From: Plectosphaerella cucumerina
Lineage: Eukaryota > Ascomycota > Sordariomycetes > Glomerellales > Plectosphaerellaceae
Reading direction: 5' to 3'
DNA: 64,000 nucleotides
Assembly: GCA_020746995.1 (NCBI GenBank)
Contig: JAGPXD010000002.1
Span: forward strand, 496,001 to 560,000
Shown: positions 31,501 through 44,859 of the stretch, one piece after another
Layout of the letters: the number at the start of each line of letters is the position of its first letter
Position numbering within the stretch: position 1 is the stretch's first letter
Translations under genes and position numbers: made by a program
The notes under the pieces: model-generated
Told to the model about the DNA's origin: nothing
Seen by the model: only the letters and a program-made list of their open reading frames with translations
Database searches by the model: none

Positions 31501-34500
31501 CCTCGGCTCCCAGCAGACAGGCGATGGCGATGTCGCGACCAGTGCGGAGCTGACCGTCAGTCTGGACGACGACACGGCCACGAAGGTCGTTGAGGACCAG
31601 GGTCTGGTGAGTCTCGGCGAGACCAAGCTCCCAGGGCAGACCGGCGTACTTGATACCGGTCCAGCGCGAGGCACCGGTACCACCGTCGTGGCCAGAGATG
31701 AGAATGTGGTCGGCCTTGGCCTTGGCGACACCCGAGGCGACGATACCAACACCGACCTCGGAGACGAGCTTGACGGAGACGCGCGAGCGAGGGCCGGCGC
31801 ACTTGAGGTCGTAGATCAGCTGCTTGAGATCCTCGATGGAGTAGATGTCGTGGTGAGGCGGGGGCGAGATGAGACCGACGCCGGGAGTCGAGTGCCTGGT
31901 GCGGGCGATCGACTTGGACACCTTGTGGCCGGGCAGCTCACCACCCTCACCGGGCTTGGCGCCCTGGGCCATCTTGATCTGGAGCTCGTCCGAGTCGGCG
32001 AGGTAGGCCGAAGTGACACCGAAACGGCCCGAGGCGATCTGCTTGATGGCAGAGCGCATCGTGTCGCCGTTCTCCATGCGCTGGGAACGCTCGGGATCCT
32101 CACCACCCTCGCCCGTGTTGGACTTGCCGCCGAGGCGGTTCATGGCGATGGCGAGGGTCGAGTGGGACTCCATGGAGATGGAGCCGTAGGACATGGCGCC
32201 CGTGCAGAAGCGGCGGACGATCTCGGTCCAGGGCTCGACCTGGTCGATGGGGACGGGGTCGCGCTCCTCAAACTTGAAGTCGAGCATACCACGCAGGGTG
32301 CAGTTCTTGATCTGCTCGTACTCGGAGCGGGAGTAGGCCTCGTAGGACTTGTCGTTCTTGGAGCGGACGGCATCCTGGATGTTGGCGATGGAGGTGGGGT
32401 CGTTGATGTGAGCCTCGCCGCCGTCACGCCAGTGGTACTCACCGGACTCGGGCAGGCCGGGGATGCCGACGCTGTAGCGCGAGGGGAAGCCCTTCTCGTG
32501 GAAGCGGAAGGCGTCCTCGGCAATCTGCTCAAAGGTGACACCCTGGATGCGCGAGGCGGTTCCCTTGAAGCAGCGCTCAACGACGGCGTCGTCGAGGCCA
32601 AGGGATTCGAAGATCTGGGCACCCTTGTACGAGGCGAGGGTAGAGATACCCATCTTGCTCATGACCTTGAGGATACCACCGTCACAAGAGTGCTTGTAGT
32701 TGTGGATGAGAGTGTCGTCCGAAAGCTTCTTCTTGATGAGGTTCTCGCGGTTGAGCTTGAGAATGCACTCCATCGACAGGTAGGGGTTGATACCATCGGC
32801 ACCGTAGCCGAGCAGGACACACATGTGGTGGACCTCACGAGCCTCAGCGGTCTCGACTATGATGGCGGCCATGGCCCTCCACTTGTTGCTGACGAGGTGG
32901 TGGTGGACCATGCCGGAGGCGAGGACGGCGGCAACGGCGACGCGGTCGGCCGAGGTGTTGCGGTCGGACAGCACGATGATGCGGTCGCGGGCCTCGATGG
33001 CAGCGGTGGCCTCGTTGCAGATGTAGTCGAGATGCTTGACGTAGCCGGCAACGCCCTCGGACTTGGGGAAGGTGAGGTCGATGGTCTTGACGGTCCACTC
33101 GGGGTACTTGGAGGACATGTGCTTGATGGCGTTGAACTCGGGGATGGACAGGATGGGGCTGGGCAGCAGGAGACGGCCGCACTGAGTGGCGTCCATCTCG
33201 AGCAGGTTACCCTGGGGACCGACGTAGCACTCCAGAGACATGACGATCGACTCGCGAATGGGGTCGATGGGAGGGTTGGTGACCTGGGCGAAGAGCTGGC
33301 GGAAGTACTCGTAAACCAGCTTGGGCGCCTGGGACAGGATGGCCAGAGGGGCGTCGTTGCCCATGGAGCCAAGGGCCTCCTTCTCGTCCGAGGCCATGGG
33401 AGCCAGCAGCAGGCTGACCTGCTCGTGAGTGTAGCCGAATGTGTGGAGCAGAGGGTCCTCCTGGATGCGGGCGGCGTCGGGCTTGGGAGCGAGGTCCTGG
33501 GACTGGCCGACAGTCTCGAGCACCTTGGGCATGGTCAGAAGGTTGTTGTCGAGCCACTCACGGAAGTCGTAGCGGTTGGCGACGGCGTCCTTGAGCTCCT
33601 TGTCGTCAATGATGCGGCCGGCGACGGTGTCGACAAGCAGCATCTTACCGGGCTGCAGACGGCCCTTCTGGATGACGGTCTCGGGCTCGACGGGGATGGT
33701 GCCGACCTCGGAGGCGCAGATGATGCGGTCGTCGTCCATGACGTAGAAACGGCAAGGCCTGAGACCGTTGCGGTCGAGGTTGGCACCGCAGAAGCGACCG
33801 TCGGCGAAGGTGAAGAGGGCAGGGCCGTCCCACGGCTCCATCTGGCAAGCAGCCCACTCGTAGAGAGCGGCCTTCTTGGGGTCCATGAGGGTGTTGCCCT
33901 GCCAGGCCTCGGGCACCATGAGCATGACGGCCTCGGGCAGGGAGAGCACGCCGTTGATGGTGAGCAGCTCGAGCACGTTGTCGAAGGCGGCCGAGTCGGA
34001 ACCACCGTCCTCGACGATGGGGTAGAGAAGCTCGAGGTCCTCCTTGAAGATGTCAGACTGCATGACACCCTCGCGGGCCCTCATCCAGTTCTTGTTGCCA
34101 CGGAGAGTGTTGATCTCGCCGTTGTGGGCAGCCCACCGCAGGGGCTGAGCGCGGTCCCACGAGGGGAAGGTGTTGGTGGAGAAGCGGGAGTGAACGAGGG
34201 CGAAGTGAGCCTCGTAGTCGGCGTTGACCAGGTCGTGGTAGTACTGGTAGACCTGGACGGGAGCGAGCTGGCCCTTGTAGACGATGTTCTTGTTGGACAG
34301 AGAGCAGAGGTAGAACCAGTTGTGCAGGCCGATGGTGTGGGTGGCGCGCTTCCTCAGGACGTACAGCTGTCTCTCAAACTGGCGGTCGGGGAAAGTCTCG
34401 GGGTCGACGCTCTCAGGGGCGTCACCGGCGCCGTAGACGGAGGTGAGGACGACGAAGGGCTGGAGGATGATGGGCTCGCGGGACCTGGCGGCGGGACCGA

Positions 34501-35074
34501 GGAGGGTAGAGTCGACGGGAGGCCTTCGCCATCCCAGGACACGCAGGCCCAAGGATTCGGCAATGTCTTCCAACTGCCTCTTGGACTCTTGCAGGGTCTC
34601 CTCGTCGGGCTTGAAGAACAGGTTACCGACGGCATACTGGCCGAGAGGAGGCAGCTTAATGTTCTCCTCGCGCTCAAAGTTCTTGATGAAGAACCTGTGA
34701 GGGATCGACGTCATGACACCGGCACCGTCACCATCTCGCACATCGGAACCCACAGCACCTCTGTGGGTCATGTTGCAGAGAAGGTTCCGCGCATCGCTGA
34801 CAATCTTGTGGCTGGGCTTGCCCTTGATGTGGCAAGCAAAGCCGACACCGCAAGCATCCTTCTCGAACTGAGGGTCGTAAAGACCCCTGTGAACTCGTCA
34901 GATGGGCAGGCCGGAGAGGCGGGGGCGGAAGGGGGAGGGAGAAACGTACTGCTTCACGGGAAGGGCGCCCGCCCAAGAGTCATTGTTAGACTCTTGGTAC
35001 TCATAGGGGGTGTATTGGGCCTTTTGCGCCTCGATGTGGATTTTTTCGTCGTTGAAATCCTCGGAAAGGCCCAT
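28599..35074 (-). CDS. GLT1: Glutamate synthase (GOGAT), fused form, 2119 aa, three exons
   Basis: Exons are 35074-34950, 34886-29972 and 29918-28599. Introns are 34887-34949 (GTACGT..CAG) and 29919-29971 (GTAAGT..TAG); total 2120 codons. The enzyme converts glutamine plus 2-oxoglutarate to two glutamates with NAD(P)H and is the GOGAT arm of ammonium assimilation. A propeptide precedes Cys54 (FEKDACGVGFACHIKG), the N-terminal nucleophile of the type II amidotransferase domain. The FMN/synthase part includes TGEGGEDPERS and KPGEGGELPGHKV. The 3Fe-4S cysteines are C1184, C1190 and C1195 (CIMMRKCHLNTC). The beta-type part has CMDCGVPFCQ and CPAPCEGAC for 4Fe-4S clusters, then dinucleotide folds IGSGPAGLAAAD (about 1757) and VIGGGDTGNDC. 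The length matches fungal single-chain GOGATs. No defect was seen. Confidence 0.98.
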
Positions 35075-38000
35075 GCTAGGCGACGACCGTCGACAACCTT
35101 TGGTGGGGGGAGGTGAAGGTGGTCGGCGGTGGAGGGAGGGTGGGAGGTTGAGGCAATCGGCGCTTAACGAAGCTGATTTAGCGACGGATCTGTGAGGGGA
35201 GAGCGAGGCGGTTAGCAAGCCAGTCGACAGAGTGGTCGATGAAGTGTCTCTGTGAGGAGAGTGTTGTCACGAGAGAAAGAAGAGAGAAGGTCCAAGGCCA
35301 CGGCAGCAAGGAGAGAGAGCAGGCGAGAGTGTCGTCAAGAGGTCCAGTTCCAGCAGACAGAAGACCGGAAGAAGGTTGAGGAGTGGCAGAAAACGGACAG
35401 AGAGGGGCCGTCCAAGGCGTGCTCCGGAACGGGGGGAGCAGCCGCCTTTTTGTCGCGAGGCTTCAGCCGTGTGGCGACCATGTTTCCCCTCTCCCCGCAA
35501 ACCGAACCAGGCCTTTGGCACACAAACTTGGCTCGATTTGCAGGGTACAAGACGGGAGGGGAGGGTATCGGCGGATGCGTACGTCAGGGCTCCAGGGCTG
35601 TCTCTCGACCCTGGGGCCGACCCGCGGCGATCTGCATGCGACAAGACATCCTATCCTTGGCCGGGGGATGCAGGCTCCGAAGGGGGGGCTGGAATGCGGC
35701 AGCGCATTGCACTGGCTTCAAGCTTTGTGTGTGTCCGCCCGATGCCGGCAGGTGCAGCGCCTAGGGCGTCTCTGGGGCGTTTGTGCGGTGCGTGCGTGCG
35801 GTGTAATGGGATGCTGTGCAATGCAATGCCGTGCCATGCCATGCTCAGCGTGACTCGAGAGGGGGTTGGGTCGTTCTCGTTGTCTGGCATCGAGACGAGT
35901 CGATCGATGCATGAAGCTAGCTCGACTCGTGGGTTTGGCCGCCCGCGCGTAGCAGCGAGGGGATAGACAGTGAGCTGCGGCGTGGAAGGCGTGGGATGAA
36001 TGCGCCTGCCGTCTCTGGGTGCCTGCCCAATGACAGGCCCCCGAATTGCACAACCACCATGCGATTGGCGAATCCCCGCGTCGCTGGCTCAAGTTGGTGC
36101 AGCTCAAGATGGGGGAACCCCAAAAAAGTGGTCGCCTCGGCATCCGGGCCATGCAATGCAGGTGCATTTTCGAGCGATTGGAGGGCCAAATGTGAGACAG
36201 ATAGCGGCGATAGGAGAAATGGCAGCACGGCTGCCGCTCTCTGCTGCTTGTCTTATCGCCTTGCGCCCGGGCCTGACATCATCACCAAACCACACCACTG
36301 CCCACGCTGCACAGTCGCACATGGGAGGGGGGGTTGGGATCGCTCCAAATCCATGGTGGGGTTGGATGGATATTCCTCCTCTTTCGCACCACAACCGCAA
36401 AACGAGGCTGTCTCTTCAAGCCGTCCCGTTGCTCCGTGGGCGCCGAGTGGTTGACTGCTGCTGGATTGGCCATGTCGAATTGAAGTTGTTCGAGGCGCCT
36501 GGCTGTCCAATGTGTTGTCTCTTCTCGTTCGGTCGTCGTGTCCATGGGCTGAATCTCTTTCTCTTTGCTTTCTCTCTCTTCCACGCACTTGCGGTAGGTC
36601 GAGTGGGTGTGGGATCTGGGTCTAGGCCCGCGTGTGGTGGCATCAGTAGACTTACCGGCGAGAGTTTGCTGGTTGGCTCCTCGAAGCACTGGGGTATCTT
36701 GGTGAGAGAGGGGTTGCTGGCGTATTCTGCTACGGCAGCGGCGCGGTGTATGACTGGGGCTCGAGAGCAAGGCGGAGGGTCTTGATCGTCTTCAGTCGTC
36801 AAGGCGCGGCGCGAAATGAAGGGAGAGAGAGGGCGAGAGGAAGGAGAAGAAGAGAGAGGGAAAGGAGGGGTGAAGGGCGGGTGGACGGGCTTTAATATGG
36901 TCGGGTGGTGTTCTCCCCCCGTTTGGCCGTACGGTTTTTTTTATTCTGTGTGTAGCTAGGCAATGTAGGCTGGCTGGCTGGACCCCTCCGTTGGTCGGTG
37001 GTCTACCGGTGCTGGTGGGTGCCCGGTCCTGAGTCGAGATCGGCTTTGGAGGAGGAGGTGGTGGTCTTCCTCGTTCCCTCCCCTCCGCCGTGCGGCGATG
37101 CACTGATGGGGACGGCGGGGGTGAGTCGACCAGGGGGTGGGGAGGAAAAACAGGGGATGCATTTGGCAGATGGGGAATTTTGAGGGGGTGCTATTTCTTT
37201 TTTCCCGCTCTGGTGCGGACCCCTGGGCTGGGGGGAGACTTCCACTGGGAGAGCGCGCCTCAATTCCGACTCGGAAGAAGACACGGACACGGCGGGACGT
37301 GCCCAATGCCCACCTTGCAATTGGGGGCGCGAGAGGTAACGATGAGCAGGGACTAACCTGGCGAGCTAGACGGCCAAGTCACTTTCATGATGGAGAATGA
37401 ACAACGGTCGGGGTCAGCGCGATTCCTCGCCGAGTGGTAGGCCGCCACCGGTTCCATCTCGGGCTTCCAGCCCACCCCTCCAGCCTTGACGGCACCTCCA
37501 GTGCTGATGAAGGTTTTGGCACGAGGTCAGAACAAATGCACATGCCCAGGCTGAGGGCAAGCCGATGACGGATGGTACTTGCGTCGGTAGCTGCAGAGCT
37601 GCGAGAGCGGGTATCCCGCGGGTGGGGGTTTCACTGGAGGGCGGTTGCAACAGCAGGAACACACATCACCAAGCCTTGCCCTCGCTGATGCTGCCCCCGA
37701 GCCTGGGTGCGGGGGCTCACGCGTCGGGTGGGTGCGAACACGGCGGGAGGTCCGGGTCAATCCCAGGGAAAGAGCACCCCCATGTGCCCCCGCCCCGCCC
37801 CTTCCCACTTTCAGTGCCTTCCGTCGACGGCTGTCTTGCAGTGTTGCCCGCCCGGCGCTTTCAGACTGCCATTGGACTCCTGCATCGGCTGCAACACCAA
37901 GCGTCCTCCACGCCCCCGCCATTCAACCGCCACAGCCAAGCCAGTCAATTTGATTGTGATGTGGCCTGTCCCTCGTCTGACCTGCGCTCGCTCCCTACTC

Positions 38001-41000
38001 TCGCCAGCAAATCATGGATCGACACTCGCCGCCGCGCGGGGTTTCTGGCTCGAAGTACATTTTGGACCTCAACGGGAACATCGGTGAGCCCTTTGGCTCT
38101 CCCCGGCTTCATCCGTGGATAATAGCTAATAATATGGTAATCGCTTGCGATGCGAGAGTAGAGCAGTCGTCGTCGTCGTGTGTCAGAGCTCAACTCCAGT
38201 AGCATCGACTCTGTCGGCAGCCGCCGTTGGCTGGGAGCGAACCACATGCCAGAAAACAGCGCATCCGCTGGCCAGTCGAACGAACGAACTAAACTAGATG
38301 CCATACGCGGCGCTAGGCATTGGCTCCCTGTCCCAAGTGGAAGCATGTCGTCTCATCTTCCGTCGCTAGTACAATCTCCCCCATCCGCTTCCACTGCCTA
38401 CGACGGTTCCCGAAAATAGGACCCTCCTTCGGACTTCGTCTCGCGGCCCGTGAGACAGAGTGTCAGGCCAGGTCTGTCCTTGGCGGCCCCTTCAACCGGC
38501 GGCGGTGAGCAAGGCTGGGCGCGGCAGAGATGAGATGCCGACCGCCAGGCTGGTGGGACGTGAGGGATCATCAGAAATGATCAGGGTCGACAACGCACCT
38601 CTCCCCAGCCCAGGCCTCCTCGTCACGGCAACCAAGTCAGCCCATTCGGAGCTTCCTTGCCAGCAATGCCTTCCTGCCCGTCTGCCATCTTTCCACCAGC
38701 ATGGTAGTTCTGCCTTCTGGAAGACTCGGGGACACTTCAAAGCTTAATTACCCTACTCGCCCCGCGAATGCCGCCGCCCAGTCACGACACGCCTTTGAGG
38801 ACACACGAACGAGGCAAGAAGGCAGCCGATACAGCGGCTGTATTCGTACAACTACAGTATTCGTACGCAGGGTTTCAAGGCGGCCCAGGGCTCCCGTCCA
38901 CAGGTAGAACACAAGGGCCCGGGACACGGAGATGCACCCCACACCCGCATGCGGTGGGCAGCAGGGATGTGCAACCCAGGGCGAAGGGGAACGGAGGAAC
39001 CCCCTGTCGTCCGACTGAGGACTTCACATCTTTTGCGAAACAGAAAATGTCATCGGCCACCGAGCTGCGAGCTCCCGCCAATCAGCAAATCCGATTTCAA
39101 AGATGCTGCCCCTCGGCCGATGTCGCCTCCATCACCCCTGCTCTCCGGCCGGAAACTCAGCGCGAAGCTCTTCAACCCCCTGACAGAACCCCCCTCCAAA
39201 CCGCCAGCAGCTGATGGGCTGGACCCCTTTTCCCCCCTCACCCTCGATCCCTCCTCAACCTGCGACGACCGGTCATCCTCTTCCAATGCGTCCAATACGG
39301 GACAATGGCCGAAACGCACCTCGGCGGGCTGTTCAACTAGCCGACGCGGAAGACGAAAGCCAAAGAAGCTGCATCCACCAGCTCACTCAAGCATCGGGAT
39401 GCGTTGGCCTCGGCACACCACCATCAACACCAACCACCCACCACGAACGGCTTCTTCCACATCGGCTGCCTGCCGCATGCCACATGTCACATGTGAAAAG
39501 CTGGAGAAAAAAGGCCTTACTTAAAAGGAAGCACGTCGCACGACGACTTCCCCAGACATCTGCAGCCTGGGTGGTTGGTCTCTGGGAACGGCCCTCCGAA
39601 CAAGCTCGCGTTTTAGTCATGTCGACAGCCACAGACGGCTTTGGTTGGCCCATGTCGCCCATGAGCCGCACGTAGGGCCCCAGGGGTGTGACGGGCCGCC
39701 CTTCACGATGCCTTCCCTTTCGTGGGCCCCGTACGTTCTTGGTATAAGCTTGCAAGGCCCCATGTCTGTCTGGCTGGTCCATCCCATGTCGGTCGTTTCC
39801 TCTGGTTGTCACTGTCAACAACCTCACCACAACGCAGGCAACAGAGCCAGCGTTCATCTACATACCTCTCGCCGCTCAGCCTCAGCAAGATGAGCGGAAT
39901 GAGAGGGGGTGAGGGCGATGGCCAGAAAAGCGCGCAACACGGTCGTCTCCGCTGCGGTCCGGCGCGCGGGCAAGGTCGAGAGGTGCGAAATCGGGCGAGC
40001 GTGCTGCCGACCACGCACCAATGGAGGGCACGGAGCGTGGGCACGCATAGCCCGGACACGACACGGCTGCCTGCCTCTGAGAGACTCAGACGACTCAGAC
40101 GAGTCGAGACAACCGACCCCGACCCGACACCCCCGACTGACTCAAATCTCAACCTGGTGCTGCGCGCAACTCGGCACATTCCCTAGCGCAAGCGTCTAGT
40201 CCAGGGTTCATGCGCATGCGGCTGGTCTGTGCTCCGGTGGTTGCAGGTCGCTGGCACTCGCTACTGAGGTTATTATTACGCTGTCAAAAAATCGACATGA
40301 TGAAATGGCGGCCGACGGCCAATCATCCGCCGCGGCCCCCTCGCCGCCCGCCTTATCTTCACGCCAGTGCCCGCCGCACCCTCGACGGCCACCCCCGAGC
40401 TCCACGCATCTGGATCTAAAAGCCCACTAGTTCGCTGTTGCACCCCCTCCTGCCACGAGCTCCTGGGAGATCTGGCGGCATGGCGGGCTCCTGGCTTGCC
40501 GGGGTCGTCGCCGCACGGACTCTGCGTACAGAACTCAAGCCCAAGTCAACCCTGTCGAGACACCACCGATGCGCGCCGAAGCAGGGGCATCCGTGGCCAG
40601 CGTGCCGGCGAGTGCTGGGCGGTCTGGTGCGTCCTACGTCACCGTGGTCGTTGCCAGCCAGCCCGCGGCGGTCAGCGAGCGGCAGGAGGGGGAAAAAAGA
40701 GAAGCGGCAAAAATTCCACGAGTATCAACGGCCGGGGGGTTGTGTCTTAAACATCAGCGCGAAGAAATAGCCTATGGAAAGCCACGACTGCTTCCCATTC
40801 GCGGAATGGGATCGACAAAAAAAAGTTCCATGATGCATCCATCCATCAGCGCTCGAGGAGGAGCTCTTGGTAGTGCGGAACGTGGAATCCCGCCGCGGAC
40901 ATGTTCATTCTCAAGTCCTTCTCCGGGACGGGCACCACCGATGCCACGGCCGTGCCGACAGGCCGCGGACGTCTTTGGGTGAGGACATTATAACCCGCCT

Positions 41001-42564
41001 GATTCGCTCGAGAGTCGTGCCCACCAGCCTTTGTGGCCCTCTCGATGCCCCCTCGAAGGAGGAAATTGTTGTCAACCCACGCGCCCTCCTTCGCTCGTCG
41101 CTCCGTGGGTGGATGGATGCATGCGCGCAACACGACCAGGGCAAGGATCAGGGTGATGGAGCGGCATCGGGGGGGAACGCTCCACCAGCCAGCCATCGGG
41201 ACCCGGTGCATCGTCAGGTTCCAGTTGTCGCGTCAGCTCCTACGGGGAATGGGGGGATGGTACGCCGCCCTATATCGGAGCTGCTGGGCTCTTCAGGGCA
41301 GGCCGACATAAGAAGGCACAGCGCTGCTCGTCGCCGACGCAGAGAATCCACCCCGAGTCAGGGGGGTGGTTTCCTGGTCGGCACGCATTTGAGTGAGAGA
41401 TTTTGCGACCAGCCGCGGCACCAACGCTCCATGCCACGCACCACACAGTCCAGCCCGCGCCCCCTCCGACGAGCCCCGACCAATGCCAGGCCCAGACAAC
41501 AAGTCGTTCCGATTCCTCCCGACCGACAACCCAGGCACCGCACCGCGCTGCACCGCCCATCTCACCTCACCCCCCAGAATGGTCCAAGGCCCGGTCCAAG
41601 GGGGCCGGTAAATTTCCCGCCTTGCTGATCGCACGAGCACCAGAAACACCGCAGGCGAGGCGAGGTGAGGCGAGGCCCTCGGGCGGTCAAGAACAAGCGA
41701 GACGCACAAGGGAGGACGCAGTCTGCCACCTCATTACCTCACGAAAATCGTGACACCCCCGTCAGAGAACATGCGAGACTGCGCCAGATGGTTTCTTGGA
41801 TATTCTAGCCTTGGCCGTGCAGGCGAGCGAGCGAAGGCCACGCTGCCCTCATCTTGCGGCATGGGGATGGGGACAGGGACGAAGACGGGTCCTGGTGGCA
41901 AAACGAGGGGCAACCTGGTGAAAAGGGCCGAGGGCTGTCCTTCGGCCTGTTCTTCGGGTGAAGGGATTGTCTGCTCATCCGGGTCACTCGATCCTCTGCT
42001 CGCCTTTCCTCCCTCGTGTCCATTGAGGGGTCACAGTCTTGACCCTACCCAGCACAACTGGTGGTGCTCTGAGAGAACCGAGAGGCAACAGTTGCCGCCG
42101 GGGAGTACCTCCTTGTAAAACAGCGCACACACTGCTAAATGGTGTGTCTGTAGCCGTGATGACCTCCGTACGTGTGTAGAACCAGGCACCTGTATGACGG
42201 TGTCTGCTGCCGTGCTCGCCCAAAATGAGGTCGACTTGGCTGCCACACGAGATTATTTTCCCCAAGGTCCGGAGGGCGTTCGCTGGCCCCTCCCACGCGC
42301 CTCGCCAATCTGGGGAGGGGCATATTAGCCGCGATAACCGCAGCACGCCGGCGCTAGCGTTGGCGGGGTTGGAAAGCTTGGGCCCGCTGGCCCATGATGC
42401 CAAGACACCCCGTGTTTACTTTTTGACATCTGACACCAACATCGCGGAAGGCTCGCCGCGACCCCTCGCGAAAGTCCGACAGCCCTTTGAGCCATCCGCG
42501 CAGCATCCCGGCGATCAGATAACTACCCAATTTGAACGGAAATTTTCATGTTATCGCCGCTGTC
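35075..42564. other. 7.5-kb region upstream of GLT1 without a recognisable gene
   Basis: Divergent spacer between GLT1 (-) and APC15 (+). Frames are short, Arg/Pro/Ser-rich and match no family I know. A possible short exon begins at 38014 (ATG in a fair context, followed by GTGAGC), but nothing downstream supports it. No RNA gene was recognised. Confidence 0.4.
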
Positions 42565-43747
42565 ATGTTTGGTCTACTCCCGGACTTAACCCCGCGAGAC
42601 GTGAGTGCTTCCTCTCTTCCTTCAGTTCGTCATCCGCTGACCGTCGTCACAGTCGCATTCAGTCTGGTACACCTCCTCCCGAAACCCCCATCAGAATCGC
42701 TATCTCGAACCGACCCAAGCGCCGAGCGATTGGCCACCGAACCAGAATGAGCCTCCCCAGCGCCGACAAGGCCTCGCAGCCGTCGAACGATCCCAGCTCG
42801 CCAGACTTCGCGCCGACGAACAGTACAAGGACCGCCGCCTCCTCAACATCCAAAACTTCGGTGCCGGCTGGCTGCGTCCCCCTGGCGTGAGCAAGACACT
42901 TCACCAACGACGCGAGGAGGAGCGCGAGGCAGCCGAGCATGCCGAGGCCATGCGGCGCGAACAGGTCCAAGCTGAGCTTGCCGAGGCCGAGGCTGCTGGC
43001 GGCATCGAGGAGCCACTCGACGGCGAGAGTGCCCTCGACGAGATGGGTGATGGCGCAAGGGACCTAGATGACGACATTCCCGACGCCGACGCCTCGGGCA
43101 TGGGCATGAGCGGGATCGAGGAGGCGAGCGAGGTGTCATCTGACCCTGTCTCTTCAGACGTCGACGACGAGAACGAGGAGAACGACCGGACGGCCGAGGA
43201 CCGCGAGAGCGAACTTATTCAGGCACGGATGCGCATGGGCAACGACTCGTTCCGCCAGGCTATGGCCAGGGGCGACGCCGATGCCGGCGACCTCTACGGC
43301 GCCGAGGAGGAGCTCGAAGCAGAAGACGATGGCCAGCTACTCCTCGAAGAAGATTCATCAGCAGCCCGGTTCAGCGCAGCGCGGGGCCAGCTTCTAGATG
43401 AGGACGAGGGCGACCTCGAAATGGAGGCCGATCTCGACGGCAGCATCCCCGAGGCTGGCCAGATGAGCGGTGTCTACGAGCACACGGACTCGGAGGCCGA
43501 GCTGAGCAGCAGTCTGCCTAGTAGCAGCAGGAGCAGTAGCAGCAACGGCGACCGCGGACAGGGCATAGGCGACGATTTCTTCCCGCGCTCGGGCGCCGCA
43601 CCACTGGGGATGCCGACCAGCCCGACGTTGATGGCGCGGGGCGCTGGGAGGGGGCAGAACGGCGCCAGGCGCGGCAGTATGGATCTCAGCAGCCTGCTGT
43701 CAGGGGGCGAGAGCAGCGTCCTCAACAGCAGCCCGCAGAGGCGCTGA
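42565..43747 (+). CDS. APC15: Anaphase-promoting complex subunit 15 (Apc15/Mnd2), 376 aa
   Basis: Exon 1 is 42565-42600 and encodes 12 residues (MFGLLPDLTPRD). The 52-nt intron 42601-42652 (GTGAGT, CGCTGACC, CACAG) is followed by exon 2, 42653-43747. The joined N-terminus continues SHSVWYTSSRNP, then LARLRADEQYKDRRLLNIQN, then FGAGWLRPPGVSKTLHQRRE, the conserved Apc15 block. The rest is a coiled, strongly acidic region (EEREAAEHAEAMRREQVQAE, then many Asp/Glu) and a Ser/Gly-rich tail. In the APC/C, Apc15 promotes turnover of the mitotic checkpoint complex; yeast Mnd2 also restrains Ama1 in meiosis. The short first exon is missed by simple frame-finding: the visible long frame starts only at a GTG at 42887. 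Confidence 0.9.
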
Positions 43748-44154
43748 TGGTTTCCGATTTCACAAGGCGCAGGACGGTGCAGGGACATCATAGCTAGGCG
43801 TTTGGGAAGCATCACTTGCTTGGAGGCCACGACATCGCGTCACTGGCCAGTGTACGCTCTCGATCATTTTCCGAGGCAAGAATAAATGTAGACATGATTA
43901 AAATGCTGATACTCGACCCGAAAACCAACCCTCATATGCATCCTCCGAGCCCCATCCAACAGACCAGTCTGATGCAATGCAGTGGCCATCGAAGATGCAA
44001 TTGTCCCGTCTGTATTGGCCCAACCTCCCTTGCCCAGAAAGAAGAAAAAACGCCAGACATGCCATGGACCGCCGAAAAGACCAAGAACGCCGCCCATCAA
44101 CGCTTCCGCTCCCATCGCGCCTGTTTTGTTGTTCGCTCGTATCTCATCTCTCCC
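43748..44154. other. Convergent spacer between APC15 and BET1
   Basis: About 400 bp holding both 3' ends. No frame or RNA gene was seen. Confidence 0.5.
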
Positions 44155-44859
44155 TTAGAACAGCCACACGTAGATAAAGAGCAGGGCGACGGCGGCGAAA
44201 AAGGCGAGCCAGACCTTCCAGCCGACGCCGCTGCGCTGGGCCATGACGAGCATGCGGTTCATGGTGCCGCGGAGGCGGAGGCGGGTCGAGTCGAAGGAGT
44301 CGTTCATCTTCTCGGCGAAGGCGGAGGAGTCGCGGATCTCGTCGCCGATGGCGTGGGTCATCTGGAGAAGGAAGGTCAGTTTTCTGTAGGGGCAAGCGGG
44401 GGAGAGAGGAGGGCGGCATACGTCTTTCAGGATCCGGACCTTGCCCAGGATGCCCTCGACTTGCGAGTCGTTCTGACTCTCGAGCTCGTTGAGCACCGCG
44501 TCGCTATATTGGCCCCTGCCGAAAGATGTTAGCCGGTTCGTCGACTGCATATCAAGTAGAGAAGGTTGTCGCACTTCTTGTTCGGCGTCGCCGACCGGAA
44601 TCCCCCGTTCGCGCCGGGTCCGAGGCCCGGCGATGCTGACGGCGCGTACCCGTAGCCGTAGCCCCCGCCGGGCCTGCTCGGGCTCGCGCTCACCGGCCTC
44701 TGCGACCCGCCGCCGTTGTAGCCCTCGAACAGGGCGCTGCGAGAGTCCCGCTGGTGGAGGGACGAGGAACCGAATCTTCTGTTGGGGTGTCAGCGCAGAT
44801 CAGCGAGGCGACGCGGTGCTGCTGCTGCAGACACGGGTGGGAACCTACCCTGACGCCAT
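44155..44859 (-). CDS. BET1: Bet1-type Qc-SNARE, 171 aa, four exons
   Basis: Exons are 44859-44849 (11 nt), 44778-44575, 44515-44422 and 44361-44155. Introns are 44779-44848 (GTAGGT..CAG), 44516-44574 (GTGCGA, GGCTAAC, CAG) and 44362-44421 (GTATGC..CAG). Translation starts MASGRFGSSSLHQRDSRSAL and passes a Gly/Tyr/Ser linker. The SNARE motif is GQYSDAVLNELESQNDSQVE, then GILGKVRILKDMTHAIGDEI, then MNDSFDSTRLRLRGTMNRML. It ends in a C-terminal anchor (VWLAFFAAVALLFIYVWLF). Bet1 acts in ER-to-Golgi vesicle fusion with Sed5, Bos1 and Sec22. The tail-anchored layout and heptad register match the family. Exon lengths sum to 172 codons including the stop, which supports the tiny first exon. Confidence 0.93.

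Noticed and set aside
30284..35116. A 1610-codon open frame on the plus strand
   Set aside because: It is exactly antisense to GLT1 exons. The encoded text is dominated by Val/Gly/Asp/Leu repeats produced by the GC3 bias of the real gene; no domain or start context supports it.
38014..38085. Possible short first exon followed by GTGAGC
   Set aside because: Candidate downstream exons end within about 40 codons and show no family features.
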